A stretch of 64,000 bases of DNA, taken from Mesorhizobium sp. WSM3859. Its GTDB lineage: Bacteria > Pseudomonadota > Alphaproteobacteria > Rhizobiales > Rhizobiaceae. Below are positions 38,563 through 47,429 of this stretch, piece after piece; the stretch's first letter is position 1; each line of letters begins with the position of its first letter. The notes under the pieces are model-generated. The model saw only the letters and a program-made list of their open reading frames with translations. It made no database searches and was not told the DNA's origin. A program made the position numbers and the translations under genes. The stretch lies in NCBI RefSeq assembly GCF_002295065.1, contig NZ_NSGG01000004.1, positions 434,001 through 498,000 of the forward strand, written 5' to 3'.

Positions 38563-39240
38563 TCAGTTCAGGGATTTGAGGCGCGCCAGGACGTCCTCAG
38601 CGCGCACCTTGGTGGCCGGTCCATGGCCTGCTTCGGCGAGGCGTTCACGGATCGCCTCGTGACGCAGTTCGCCGTCGATCTCGTCGAGGATGCCGGCCTC
38701 CTCGAACGGGTCGCTGCTTTCCCTGATGCGGGCCAGTAGTTCCTCTGCCTCGTTGATGCTCGCCGTGCGGCCGATCGAGCGGTTCAGGCGCGCCTGGGCC
38801 TTGTGTTCGGCATCGATCGCCCGGGCGGAGATCATGCCCTGGTTGAGGCCGATGATGCGGCGATGCGCCTGTTCGACGGACAGGCGCATGCGCAGGGTCT
38901 TCTCGCCGAGGCTCTTGACCGTGGCGCGGCGGATCTCGCGCTCGTTCTCGAGCTCCGCGATCGCGGAAGCGCCGCCTTCGGCAAGCGCCTGGTTGTTGGC
39001 GGAAAGCGCGCTCAGCGTGCGGGTCTCCAGGTCGGCGATGCGGCGGTCGAGCTGGTCGAGGCTGGTCTGCTCGGCACGCTGGCGCACGATCAGCGAGGCG
39101 AGTGTCTGCTTGGCGGCGGCGAGGCCCGTCTCCGCGTCGCGGATGCGCTGCGCCAGAAGGTCAATGGCGAAACGGTCCTTCAGATTGTCCTCGGCCCGGG
39201 CGCTGGCGCCGTCCAGCAATGTCTTGATCAGGCTAAGCAT
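38563..39240 (-). CDS. PspA/IM30 family protein
   Basis: A 225-residue, almost wholly alpha-helical protein of the PspA/IM30 family. The pattern is an N-terminal amphipathic helix (MLSLIKTLLDGASARAEDNLKD), a long coiled coil with KQTLASLIVRQRAEQ, and a C-terminal NEAEELLARIRESSDPFEEAGILDEI. PspA proteins bind and stabilise stressed membranes. I start at the ATG at 39240, after GGGAGAAG. Its promoter region carries TetR-type operators, so the gene is repressed by the divergent TetR regulator rather than by the PspF/sigma-54 system. Confidence 0.85.
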   Translation of the reverse strand: MLSLIKTLLDGASARAEDNLKDRFAIDLLAQRIRDAETGLAAAKQTLASLIVRQRAEQTSLDQLDRRIADLETRTLSALSANNQALAEGGASAIAELENEREIRRATVKSLGEKTLRMRLSVEQAHRRIIGLNQGMISARAIDAEHKAQARLNRSIGRTASINEAEELLARIRESSDPFEEAGILDEIDGELRHEAIRERLAEAGHGPATKVRAEDVLARLKSLN

Positions 39241-39261
39241 TGAGTCTTCTCCCTGTTGATG

Positions 39262-39331
39262 TGAACGTTGTTCACAATGCCAACATAACACGAAATGAAC
39301 ATTGTTCAAGAACTATTTTGAACGCTGTTCA
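39262..39331. promoter_or_regulatory. Three TetR-type operator copies between pspA-like and tetR-like genes
   Basis: The 13-bp motif TGAAC-N3-GTTCA occurs three times: 39262-39274 (TGAACGTTGTTCA), 39296-39308 (TGAACATTGTTCA) and 39319-39331 (TGAACGCTGTTCA). The centres are 34 and 23 bp apart. They fill the divergent promoter region and are the evident binding sites of the adjacent TetR-family protein. Confidence 0.85.
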
Positions 39332-39418
39332 TGAAGCGTCGGACATGGTAAACGCAGGCAAACAGAATGAACTCCCGACGTGGCATGCCGGCCACCCGAT
39401 AGAGCGACAGGAAAGAGC

Positions 39419-40060
39419 ATGGCGCTGGACAAGGAAGAAATCAGCGAGAAGGTGCTCGCCATCGCCGAGGCGCTGCTCAACGAGGGCGGCGCCGAAAATC
39501 TCAAGGCGCGCACGATAGCCGAGCAGGCCGGCATTTCGGTTGGATCGGTCTACAATCTGTTTGCCGATCTCGACGAGGTGCACCGCGCCGTCAACATGCG
39601 GCTGCTCGACCGGCTCGGCGCGACAGGCCTCGCGGCCATGGCCGATCTCGAAAGGCAAGGGGTGACCGATGTCCAGCACCGCATCCTGGCCATGGCGGCG
39701 GCCTATGTGCGCTTCGTCGAGGCGCATCCCGGCAGCTGGCCGGCGGTGCTGGCCTTCAACCGCCGCCGCGCGACGCGGCCAGGCCCCGACGCCTATGACG
39801 CTCTGCTCGACGCGCTCTTCGATATTGTCGCCGGCGTGCTCAAGGCAGGCGATTTCGGCCTCGACGACGACCGCCGCGCGCTTGCGGCCCGGACTTTGTG
39901 GTCAAGCGTGCATGGCATCGTGACCAGCGGCTATGTGGCGAATTCCAACAGCCGGCAGGCCGAGGAGATCTGGCATCAGATCGAGCTGCTGGTCGGCGTT
40001 TTCGTCAAGGGGCTGGAACGCGGCGGCGCATTCGCGCATGCTGAGACAAAGCCTGAATGA
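39419..40060 (+). CDS. TetR-family regulator
   Basis: A 213-residue TetR-type regulator. The helix-turn-helix is KARTIAEQAGISVGSVYNLFADLDEVHRAVN at about 35-65. The ligand domain includes VRFVEAHPGSWPAVLAFN and the C-terminal TetR_C_33-like segment (WSSVHGIVTSGYVANSN). The ATG at 39419 follows AGGAAAG. It is divergent from the pspA-yiaA pair with three operators between, so it very likely represses both that operon and itself. Confidence 0.9.
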   Translation: MALDKEEISEKVLAIAEALLNEGGAENLKARTIAEQAGISVGSVYNLFADLDEVHRAVNMRLLDRLGATGLAAMADLERQGVTDVQHRILAMAAAYVRFVEAHPGSWPAVLAFNRRRATRPGPDAYDALLDALFDIVAGVLKAGDFGLDDDRRALAARTLWSSVHGIVTSGYVANSNSRQAEEIWHQIELLVGVFVKGLERGGAFAHAETKPE

Positions 40061-40112
40061 ACAAAGGGCGCCGCGATTTCCTGGTGCCCGCGTGAAATGG
40101 GAGTTTTGAAAA

Positions 40113-40406
40113 ATGTCTTTTCTGAAGAAGCTTTTTGGCGGCGGCGGTGGCGAGGCAACGGAAGCCGGCAGTGCCAAGCCGGCAAAGCAGGTCGAGCACA
40201 AAGGGTTCCTGATCAGCGCGACGCCCTACAAGGCCGAGGGCCAGTACCAGACCTGCGGCGTCGTCTCGAAGGAAGTGGACGGCGTGCTGAAAGAGCACCG
40301 CTTCATCCGCGCCGACCGCTTCGCCGGGCTGGACGACGCCGTCGACATCTCGATCAAGAAAGGCATCCAGTTGGTCGACGAGCAGGGCGAGAAGATGTTC
40401 GGCTGA
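40113..40406 (+). CDS. HlyU-family protein
   Basis: A 97-residue HlyU-like protein. The family pattern is N-terminal MSFLKKLFGGGGG, followed by HKGFLISATPYKAEGQYQTCGVVSKEVDGVLKEHRFIRADRF and a C-terminal DISIKKGIQLVDEQGEKMF. HlyU of Vibrio is a regulator with an ArsR-like fold, but this alphaproteobacterial HlyU family is a different short protein with the same label, and DNA binding is not demonstrated. It ends 6 bp before the convergent pnkp stop. Confidence 0.8.
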   Translation: MSFLKKLFGGGGGEATEAGSAKPAKQVEHKGFLISATPYKAEGQYQTCGVVSKEVDGVLKEHRFIRADRFAGLDDAVDISIKKGIQLVDEQGEKMFG

Positions 40407-40412
40407 ATATCA

Positions 40413-42986
40413 TCATAGTCGAGGATCGATCGGCTCGCTTTCCAGAGCCAGCACAGCGAAGACGCATTCGTGGACCCGTCGCAGCGGTTGCCTCGCGACG
40501 AATCGCATCAAAGCCTCGTGGCCGAGAGCGAACTCATTGAGCGCGAGGTTGCGCTTGCCGCCCAGATGACGCTCGCGCAGCCGGACAAGATTGTCGGGCG
40601 CATCATACTCCGGTCCGTAGATGATGCGCAGATACTCGCGGCCGCGGACCTTGAGCGCCGGCTGGATGAGGCCCTTCTTGCCACGGCAGACGAAGTCGCG
40701 CGGCTTGACCACCATGCCTTCGCCGCCCGAGGCAATCAGCGTCTCCCACCAAGCGACGGCCTCCGCGCAGGCGCTGACGTCGGCCAGATCGACGCTGCGC
40801 CACCTGGTGCGCGCGACAACGCTCTCTGTGGCCAGGCGATCGGCCAGCGACATGTGCCAGACGTGGTCATGGTCGAACCAGAGGCAGCCCTCGCTGGCCA
40901 GCAGATGGAACGGCGCTACCCTGAGATCATCGACATTCGAAACCGGCCAGACATAGGGTGACCAGGCGGTGGCGTATTTGCCTGCCCGCTCGGCGCGACC
41001 GGCAAACCGCGCGTTAAGATCGGCCACATCGATACCGCGCGCCTTCGCTCTTTCCAAGGCATCGCGACCGAGCCGCAGGCCGGCCGCGGACGACGCCGCC
41101 ACCGGTCCGTACTGACTTTCGATAAGGCTGCTTGCCTTGGCCGACCAGGGCATGATTTCGGCGTCGAGCAGCAGCCAGTCGGTTTGGAGTTCCTCCCACA
41201 GGCCCGCGGCGTCAACGCTTGCGCGAAGCCGGCCGAGCAGGCCTTCCGTCATGGCGGCATCGCTGAAGAAGGAACGCCCTGTCCGGGTCCATATCGCGCC
41301 GGTCTCGTCGCCGGAGATGCCGAAGCGGCTGCGCGCCGCCTGCGCGGTCCGGCACAGCGCCACGATCGCCCGCGAACCCATGTGCTTTTCCTCGCACACG
41401 ACCTCGGCGACGCCGCGCTCGCGAAAATAGGTGAAAGCCTCTTCCGGGCGTTCGAGCCAGTCGGCATGACCGCTTGTCTCGGACGGCGACATCGTCGGCG
41501 GCAGGTAGACCAGCCATTGCGGCGCCACCGCGAAGCGGCTCATCACCTCGAGCGCGGCCGAGGCATTTTCCTCGGCCACGACGACCCGGCCTTTCAGCTC
41601 GGTCTCGATCCAGCGCCGGCCGGAGACGTCCTGGATATTGAGCACGCCGTCAGCGTCGGCCTGAGCCGATTTTCTCGAGTTTGACGGGCCAAGCGGACGC
41701 ACAGGCTCCGACCAGGTGCGAATTGCCGGCACCTCGACCAGCTCGCGTTCCGGCCGGCGAAGTGCCGTCAGCTTTCCGCCGAACACGCAGCCGGTGTCGA
41801 TGCACAGCGTGTTGTTGACCCATTCGGCCGACAGCATCGGCGTGTGGCCGTAGACGACCGCCGTCTTGCCTCGATAGGCGGCCGCCCAGTCGGCCCGCAC
41901 CGGCAGACCGAATTCGTCGATCTCGCCGGTCGTTTCGCCATAGAGCGCGAATTCGCGCACTGCGCCCGAACCGCGTCCGATCATGTCCTCCTTCAGGCCG
42001 GCATGGGCGACGGCCAGCCGTCCGCCGTCCAGCCAGACATGACTGCGCAGATTGTCGAGGAAGGCCGGCAGCGCCTCCTTCAGTCCCCGATCCTGGGCCT
42101 CCAACTGGTCGATCGTTTGCTGGAGGCCGTGAGCGATCGTGACCTTGCGACCTTCCAGCCAGCGGCTGAATTTGCGTTCGTGGTTGCCCTGGACGCAGTA
42201 GGCAGTGCCGGCGGCAACCATGCTCATCGCAATGCGCAGTACGTCGGGCGTGTTGGGGCCGCGATCGACAAGATCGCCGACAAAGACAGCCTTGCGGCCT
42301 TCCGGAGGAGACACGACGACACTTCGTTCGCCGCGATGCTCAGACCAGGCAAGGCTGTATCCGAGCTTGCCAAGCAAGACTTGAAGCTCTTCGGCGCAGC
42401 CATGCACATCGCCGATGATGTCGAAGGGGCCGGCATCGTGACGCTTATCGGTCCAAAGCGGCTGGCGCGAGACTTTTGCCGCGTCGATGCTGGCCTCGCT
42501 GCCAAGTTTCCACACCTGGCGAAAGCCTTCTCGCTGCAGCCCGCCGAGACCCTTGCGGATTTCCATCGTCATGCGCTGGGCCACTCCGGCGCCGAAAGAA
42601 CGATCCGGCCGGTTCGCGTTACGTGCAACGCAGACATCGACGCCCGGATCGAGAACAATGGCGACGGGCAGGGCATGCCACCTGCGCGCCAGTTCGATCC
42701 AGGCCTTGCGATCGGCTGCCCGTACGTTGGTGGCGTCGACGACAGCCAGCTTGCGGTGCTTCAGCCGCTTGCCGATGATGTCGCGCATCAATTCGAAGGC
42801 GTCGGCCGACACATCCTGATTGGTTTCGTCATCGCAGACGAGCCCGCGGCATCGGTCGGATGAGACGATCTCGGTCGGCAGAAAATGTCTGGCCGCAAAA
42901 GTCGACTTGCCGGACCCGGTCGAGCCGATCAGCACGACCAGGGCGAAATCCGGGATCCCCAGATCTGTCTTGTCGGTGTCCCTCAT
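40413..42986 (-). CDS. pnkp: Polynucleotide kinase-phosphatase-ligase (bacterial RNA repair)
   Basis: An 857-residue three-domain RNA-repair enzyme. The N-terminal 5'-kinase has a P-loop GSTGSGKST (21-29). A calcineurin-type 2',3'-phosphatase follows, with GDVHGC (192-197), GDLVDRG (237-243) and GNHE (267-270). The C-terminal ligase/adenylyltransferase has the nucleotidyl lysine K534 in EEKHMGSRAIV. This is the layout of Clostridium thermocellum Pnkp, which heals and seals broken RNA ends with Hen1. The gene overlaps the hen1 stop by ATGA, so the two are translationally coupled. All catalytic motifs look intact. Confidence 0.95.
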   Translation of the reverse strand: MRDTDKTDLGIPDFALVVLIGSTGSGKSTFAARHFLPTEIVSSDRCRGLVCDDETNQDVSADAFELMRDIIGKRLKHRKLAVVDATNVRAADRKAWIELARRWHALPVAIVLDPGVDVCVARNANRPDRSFGAGVAQRMTMEIRKGLGGLQREGFRQVWKLGSEASIDAAKVSRQPLWTDKRHDAGPFDIIGDVHGCAEELQVLLGKLGYSLAWSEHRGERSVVVSPPEGRKAVFVGDLVDRGPNTPDVLRIAMSMVAAGTAYCVQGNHERKFSRWLEGRKVTIAHGLQQTIDQLEAQDRGLKEALPAFLDNLRSHVWLDGGRLAVAHAGLKEDMIGRGSGAVREFALYGETTGEIDEFGLPVRADWAAAYRGKTAVVYGHTPMLSAEWVNNTLCIDTGCVFGGKLTALRRPERELVEVPAIRTWSEPVRPLGPSNSRKSAQADADGVLNIQDVSGRRWIETELKGRVVVAEENASAALEVMSRFAVAPQWLVYLPPTMSPSETSGHADWLERPEEAFTYFRERGVAEVVCEEKHMGSRAIVALCRTAQAARSRFGISGDETGAIWTRTGRSFFSDAAMTEGLLGRLRASVDAAGLWEELQTDWLLLDAEIMPWSAKASSLIESQYGPVAASSAAGLRLGRDALERAKARGIDVADLNARFAGRAERAGKYATAWSPYVWPVSNVDDLRVAPFHLLASEGCLWFDHDHVWHMSLADRLATESVVARTRWRSVDLADVSACAEAVAWWETLIASGGEGMVVKPRDFVCRGKKGLIQPALKVRGREYLRIIYGPEYDAPDNLVRLRERHLGGKRNLALNEFALGHEALMRFVARQPLRRVHECVFAVLALESEPIDPRL

Positions 42987-44365
42987 CGCGTGAACACCGC
43001 CATCTGTGTCGGCGCGCCGAAGCTGGCATCAACGTCACCGATGCCGCTGATCGTGGCGGCATAGCTGTAGGTCTCCGCGATTTTTGCCGTCCAGGCTTCG
43101 AACTCGGCGCGGCTCCATTCGAAGCGATGGTCGGGGTGACGGAAGGAGCCTGCTGCCAGACTGCTGAAAAGCGCGTTGTGATCGGCGTTCGGCGTTGTCA
43201 CAATCACCGTCTTCGGCGCGGCTTCGCCGAAGACGGTGAGCTCAACCAAAGGCAGCCTGTCCTGGTCGAGATGCTCGATGACCTCGACCAATACAGCGAC
43301 GTCGGCTTCCGCCCAGCGATTGTCGCGATAGGTCAGCGAGCCGTGCAGCAGCGTGACGCGCCCTTCCGGCGGGCCGCCCGCTTCATTCAGTTTCAGCCGC
43401 CTTGCCGCCCATTCGAGCTCGCGAACCGCAGGGTCCAAGCCGAAGAGTTTTTGGACGCATCGCTCGCGCACCAGCCGGTCGAGCAGCTTGCCTTCGCCGC
43501 ATCCCAGATCGGCGACAACTTTGCCGCCGCTCGCGCGGATGGCCTCGACGACTGCGTCCAGACGCCTGTCGTGCAGCCGGACCGAAGCCTCAAGCCTCTC
43601 CTCAGGCGAGCGGCGGGTTTCGGCTGGCGTCTCCGCAGCCGTGACTTCGGGGACCAGGCGCGCCAGGGCCGCCCGGGCCAAAACCGATCGATTGCGCAAA
43701 TAGCGGCGTGCGATCAGCTCCTTGGCAGGGTGATGCTCCAGCCATCCGGCGCCTTTGGACAGCAGCTTCTCGACCTCGTCGTCGCCGACCCAGTAGTGCT
43801 TGGCGTCATCCATCACCGGAATGAGCACATAGAGATGGTTGAGCAGGTGGCTCAGCCGGCCGAGCCCCGACAATTTCAGATGGCCGTAGCGCAGCCCTCC
43901 GTTCCTGGTGCCGGCGGCCTCGATCGGGGTCAGCTCGACGGTCCAGCCCAGCGGTTCGAACAGTTGCCGCACCATTTCTTCGCCGCCGCGCATAGGCAGC
44001 GGCGCCACGACAGCCTCCAGCGGCAGGTCGCTGTCGGCGAGCTGCTGGCGTTCCTTGGATATACCGGTCATTGCCGTGCGGAGCATCTTGTTGAGCGCAA
44101 CCGATAGGAAGGACGATGCCGCGTAGGGCCGGTCGTTCACATACTGGTCGAGCAGGCCGTCGGCCTGACCCTTGCCTCTGACCAGTCCCACCGGGTCGAC
44201 ATCGAGCAGAAGTGCTGCCTCGCAACGCGCCTCACCGGCCTCCGGGTAGAACAGCCATGCCTTGCCGAAGGACAAGTCGGCCTCGTGCAGGCGCCCGGGA
44301 TGCTTGTGCAGCAGGAAGCCAAGATCCGTGGCGGGACGATGTGTGGTTGCTACCGAAAGGAACAT
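42983..44365 (-). CDS. hen1: RNA 3'-terminal 2'-O-methyltransferase Hen1
   Basis: A 460-residue bacterial Hen1. The N-terminal half (1-about 235) is the bacterial Hen1 domain that activates Pnkp ligase (YVNDRPYAASSFLSVALNKMLRTAM). The C-terminal methyltransferase has SAM motif DLGCGEG (286-292), metal ligands in EVIEHLD (E361, E364, H365) and a further His in RHPDHRFEW (H410/H413). It adds a 2'-O-methyl group to the 3' end at a repaired break, which protects against repeat cleavage. First gene of the operon with pnkp. Confidence 0.95.
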   Translation of the reverse strand: MFLSVATTHRPATDLGFLLHKHPGRLHEADLSFGKAWLFYPEAGEARCEAALLLDVDPVGLVRGKGQADGLLDQYVNDRPYAASSFLSVALNKMLRTAMTGISKERQQLADSDLPLEAVVAPLPMRGGEEMVRQLFEPLGWTVELTPIEAAGTRNGGLRYGHLKLSGLGRLSHLLNHLYVLIPVMDDAKHYWVGDDEVEKLLSKGAGWLEHHPAKELIARRYLRNRSVLARAALARLVPEVTAAETPAETRRSPEERLEASVRLHDRRLDAVVEAIRASGGKVVADLGCGEGKLLDRLVRERCVQKLFGLDPAVRELEWAARRLKLNEAGGPPEGRVTLLHGSLTYRDNRWAEADVAVLVEVIEHLDQDRLPLVELTVFGEAAPKTVIVTTPNADHNALFSSLAAGSFRHPDHRFEWSRAEFEAWTAKIAETYSYAATISGIGDVDASFGAPTQMAVFTR

Positions 44366-44460
44366 GCGAGAGCGATAGCGCAGCCGGTTGGAATAACCAA
44401 TGGCGGTCCGACGTTATTTCCGCTCCTTTTCAGAACGCTCGAAGGTTGTTTCCGTCCCGC

Positions 44461-45393
44461 TCAGAACGCGACCTTGTCGCCGCCCTTGAGCTGCAGGATC
44501 TGCCGCGCCTCGTCGGGCGTGGCAATCGAGGCGCCGAGGCCTTCGATGATCTGGCGGACCTTGGTCACCTGTTCGGCGCTCGAACGGGCCAGCTTGCCCT
44601 TGCCGATCCACAGCGAATCCTCCAGCCCGACTCGCACATTGCCGCCGAGCGCGATCGCCTGCGTGGCGATCGGCAATTGATGGCGGCCGGCGCCCAGCAC
44701 CGACCAGTGATAGTCGTTGCCGAACAGGCGGTCGGCGGTGCGCTTCATGTGGGCGACGTCCTCCGGATGCGTGCCGATGCCGCCGAGGATGCCGAACACG
44801 CTCTGGACGAAGAACGGCGCCTTCACCAGGCCGCGCTCGACGAAATGCGCCAGCGTGTAGAGATGGCCGATGTCGTAGCATTCGATCTCGAAGCGCGTGC
44901 CGTTGTCGGCGCAGGTGCGCAATATGTGCTCGATGTCGCCGAAGGTGTTGCGGAAGATACGGTCGCGCGAGGATTCTAGATAGGGCCGCTCCCAGTCATG
45001 CTCGAAGGTCTTGAACCGCTCCAGCATCGGGAACAGGGCGAAATTCATCGAGCCCATGTTGAGCGATGCGACTTCCGGAGCGAACACCTTCGCCGGCCGG
45101 ACGCGCTCCTCCACGCTCATCGTCGCCGCACCGCCGGTGGTGATGTTGACGACGCAGTTGGAGCGCTGCTTGATGACCTGCAGGAACGGTGCGAACGCCT
45201 CGGTCGATTGATCGGGCCGACCGTCGACCGGATTGCGGGCGTGGAGGTGGACGATCGCGGCGCCCGCCTCGGCCGCCTCGATGGCGGCAGTGGCGATCTC
45301 CTGCGCCGTCACCGGCAGGTGCGGCGACATTGACGGTGTGTGGATCGAGCCGGTTACCGCGCAGGTGATGATGATCTTGTTCTGGTTCGCCAC
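44461..45393 (-). CDS. 3-keto-5-aminohexanoate cleavage enzyme family (BKACE/DUF849)
   Basis: A 310-residue beta-keto acid cleavage enzyme of the BKACE (formerly DUF849) family. Members condense acetyl-CoA with a beta-keto acid and split it; Kce acts in lysine fermentation. Zinc-ligand His residues appear in AAIVHLHARNPVDGRPDQS; an upstream IITCAVTGSIHTPSMSPHLP and the later VNITTGG, SLNMGS and GLEDSLWIGKGKLA are family signatures. A GTG start at 45393 is preceded by an AGGA site. The exact substrate cannot be read from sequence. Confidence 0.92.
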   Translation of the reverse strand: MANQNKIIITCAVTGSIHTPSMSPHLPVTAQEIATAAIEAAEAGAAIVHLHARNPVDGRPDQSTEAFAPFLQVIKQRSNCVVNITTGGAATMSVEERVRPAKVFAPEVASLNMGSMNFALFPMLERFKTFEHDWERPYLESSRDRIFRNTFGDIEHILRTCADNGTRFEIECYDIGHLYTLAHFVERGLVKAPFFVQSVFGILGGIGTHPEDVAHMKRTADRLFGNDYHWSVLGAGRHQLPIATQAIALGGNVRVGLEDSLWIGKGKLARSSAEQVTKVRQIIEGLGASIATPDEARQILQLKGGDKVAF

Positions 45394-45429
45394 TTATGAT
45401 CCTCGATCTCTTCGTTATGTCGACCGCGC

Positions 45430-45677
45430 CTATTTGACCGCGCCTTGCGTGATGCCGGAAATGAACTGCTTCGACAGCACGATGTAGAGCAGGGTATAAT
45501 CGGCAGCGCCGCCAGTGTCAGCCCGGTGAACAGCACCCCCCAGTCGGTGGTGAATTCGCCGACGAACACGGTCAGCCCTTGCGGCAGTGTCTTCAAATTG
45601 TCGGAGGTGATCAGCACCAGCGGGAAGAAAAAGTCGTTCCAGATCGGCACCGCGTTCTGGATCGCCACGAAATGCAA
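45430..45677 (-). pseudogene. Remnant of a sugar ABC transporter permease (CUT1/MalG type)
   Basis: Only the last 80 or so codons of a MalG-type permease remain. The recognisable part is FVAIQNAVPIWNDFFFPLVLITSD, then LKTLPQGLTVFVGEFTTDWGVLFTGLTLAALPII. The frame is then broken by two extra bases near 45500, and the true ending (LLYIVLSKQFISGITQGAVK) lies in another frame, stopping at 45430. The 5' two-thirds, including the EAA loop, is missing: the remnant starts right after the azoR terminator at 45678. A deletion seems to have joined azoR to this stump. Confidence 0.8.
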
Positions 45678-45711
45678 AAAGAGGCAGGCGCTGGCGGGCG
45701 CCTGCCTCTTT
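45678..45711 (-). terminator. Rho-independent terminator after azoR
   Basis: A 14-bp perfect stem, AAAGAGGCAGGCGC (45678-45691) with GCGCCTGCCTCTTT (45698-45711), loop of 6. Read on the minus strand it is followed by TTTTTG. It lies 19 bp after the azoR stop. Confidence 0.9.
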
Positions 45712-45729
45712 CATTCCTGTCATCGGTGA

Positions 45730-46365
45730 TCAGGCTGCGACGGCGGCCTGATTGGCATTGGCAGCGATCGCGTCGACCTTGGCGGTTGCCTTGGCGAGCG
45801 CGGCGGTGACGGCATCAGCGCCCATGCCGACGCCCTCGACGCGGATCACTTCGACATCGGTCATGCCGAGGAAGGCGAGCACGCTGCGCAGATAGGGAAC
45901 CGCGTGGTCCATCTGCACCGCGGCGCCTTCCGAATAGATGCCGCCGGAAGCAAGCACGATATAGACCTTCTTGCCGCTGACGAGACCCTTCGGGCCACCT
46001 TCACCATAGGCAAAGGTCTTGCCGGAGCGGGCGACGTGGTCGACCCAGGACTTCAACGTCGAGGAAATACCGAAATTGATGAAACCGGTGGCGAGGATGA
46101 TCGTGTCGGCCGCGAACACCTCGTCGAGCACGGCGTCGGAAACGCCGACGACCTCGGCCTGGCGCGGCGTGCGGGCTTCGGCCGGCGTGTAGATGCCGGT
46201 CGAGTAGTCAGGATCGATATGCGGCAGCGGGTTGGCGACCAGGTCGCGCACGACGAGCGTGTTGGACGGATCGGCGCCAACCAGCTTCTGGGCAAGATCG
46301 GTGGCAACGCGGGTCGAATGCGAAGCAGCGCCGCGCGGGCTGGAGGTTACGAGAAGAATAGACAT
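45730..46365 (-). CDS. azoR: FMN-dependent NADH-azoreductase
   Basis: A 211-residue flavodoxin-like quinone/azo reductase. The FMN phosphate loop is at the N-terminus (ILLVTSSPRGAASHSTRVA), the second loop is ILATGFINFGISSTLKSWVDHVARSGKTF, and LVSGKKVYIVLASGGIYSEG is the family third loop. AzoR reduces quinones and azo compounds and often answers oxidative or thiol stress. It is divergent from a LysR gene 117 bp away, the usual regulator arrangement. Confidence 0.94.
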   Translation of the reverse strand: MSILLVTSSPRGAASHSTRVATDLAQKLVGADPSNTLVVRDLVANPLPHIDPDYSTGIYTPAEARTPRQAEVVGVSDAVLDEVFAADTIILATGFINFGISSTLKSWVDHVARSGKTFAYGEGGPKGLVSGKKVYIVLASGGIYSEGAAVQMDHAVPYLRSVLAFLGMTDVEVIRVEGVGMGADAVTAALAKATAKVDAIAANANQAAVAA

Positions 46366-46481
46366 GGCGGTGTCCCCTTGGGGTTGGATTGAACTTTCCC
46401 CGCCAATATGGGATTGCTGCCCTATCAGGATAACTGGTATAATCTATATATAATCCATCAACAAAACGGATGGGGTGCCTA

Positions 46482-47429
46482 ATGCAACCAAACCCGACAT
46501 TGGATCAGCTCCAAATCCTGGTGGCGGTGGCCGATACCGGCAGCTTCTCGGCAGCGGGGCGCAAGCTCAACCGGGCGCAGTCGGTGGTGAGTTACGGCAT
46601 CGCCAATCTCGAAGCGCAGCTTGGGCTGAAGCTGTTCGAGCGCGAAGGCGTGCGCGAGCCGCAGCTGACCGACGTCGGCAAGGCAATGCTGGAGGACGCG
46701 CGTCGCATGATCGGCGTGCTGCAGCGCATCCGCTCGCGCGCCGACGGCTACCGGCAAGGGCTGGAAGCGGAAGTGGCGGTGTCCGTCGACGTGGCACTGC
46801 CTTCGCCGGCGCTTGTGCGGGTGCTCAAGGCTTTCGAGGCCCAGTTTCCGGCTGTCATGCTGCGGCTCTATATCGGCTCGCTCGGCCTGATCGTCGATCA
46901 GGTCGTCAATGGCCAGGTGGACCTTGGCTTCGGCGGCCTGCAGGGTGATGCCGAAGTCAATCTGCTGTACATTGGCTTCACCTCGATGGTCCCGGCGGCG
47001 GCGCCCGACCATCCGCTGGCGAAACTGCCCAAGCCGGTCGCGGTCGAGGATCTGCGCGAGCATATCCAACTCGTCGTCACCGACCAGTCGGAGCGGACGC
47101 GCGGGCGCGATTACGGCGTCTTTGCCTACCGCACCTGGCGGCTGACGGATGTGCGCACCAAGCACGCGCTGATGCGCGAGGGCCTCGGCTGGGGCGGCCT
47201 GCCGCGCTGGCTGATTGCCGACGATCTTGCCAGCGGCCGCTTGGTCGAACTCGATCTCGAGCCTTATCGCGAGGTGCGTTCGCCGATGTACGCCATCCAC
47301 CGCAACGACCGCAGCCCTAAGCCGGCGGCTTCCTGGCTGATCGACGAATTCAAGCGGCAGCTGGGCTGCTTCAACGAGATGGAGCCGGGCGTGTGGACGG
47401 ATGCGGGGCCCGAGACAAGCAGTCCATGA
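46482..47429 (+). CDS. LysR-family regulator
   Basis: A 315-residue LysR-type regulator with helix-turn-helix [29 protein letters not shown] followed by [20 protein letters not shown] and a standard effector domain ([19 protein letters not shown]). I choose the ATG at 46482 because GGATGGGG lies seven bases before it; an in-frame ATG at 46470 lies within that site. It probably regulates azoR divergently. Its 3' end overlaps the convergent TetR gene by 59 bp. Confidence 0.88.
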   Translation: MQPNPTLDQLQILVAVADTGSFSAAGRKLNRAQSVVSYGIANLEAQLGLKLFEREGVREPQLTDVGKAMLEDARRMIGVLQRIRSRADGYRQGLEAEVAVSVDVALPSPALVRVLKAFEAQFPAVMLRLYIGSLGLIVDQVVNGQVDLGFGGLQGDAEVNLLYIGFTSMVPAAAPDHPLAKLPKPVAVEDLREHIQLVVTDQSERTRGRDYGVFAYRTWRLTDVRTKHALMREGLGWGGLPRWLIADDLASGRLVELDLEPYREVRSPMYAIHRNDRSPKPAASWLIDEFKRQLGCFNEMEPGVWTDAGPETSSP

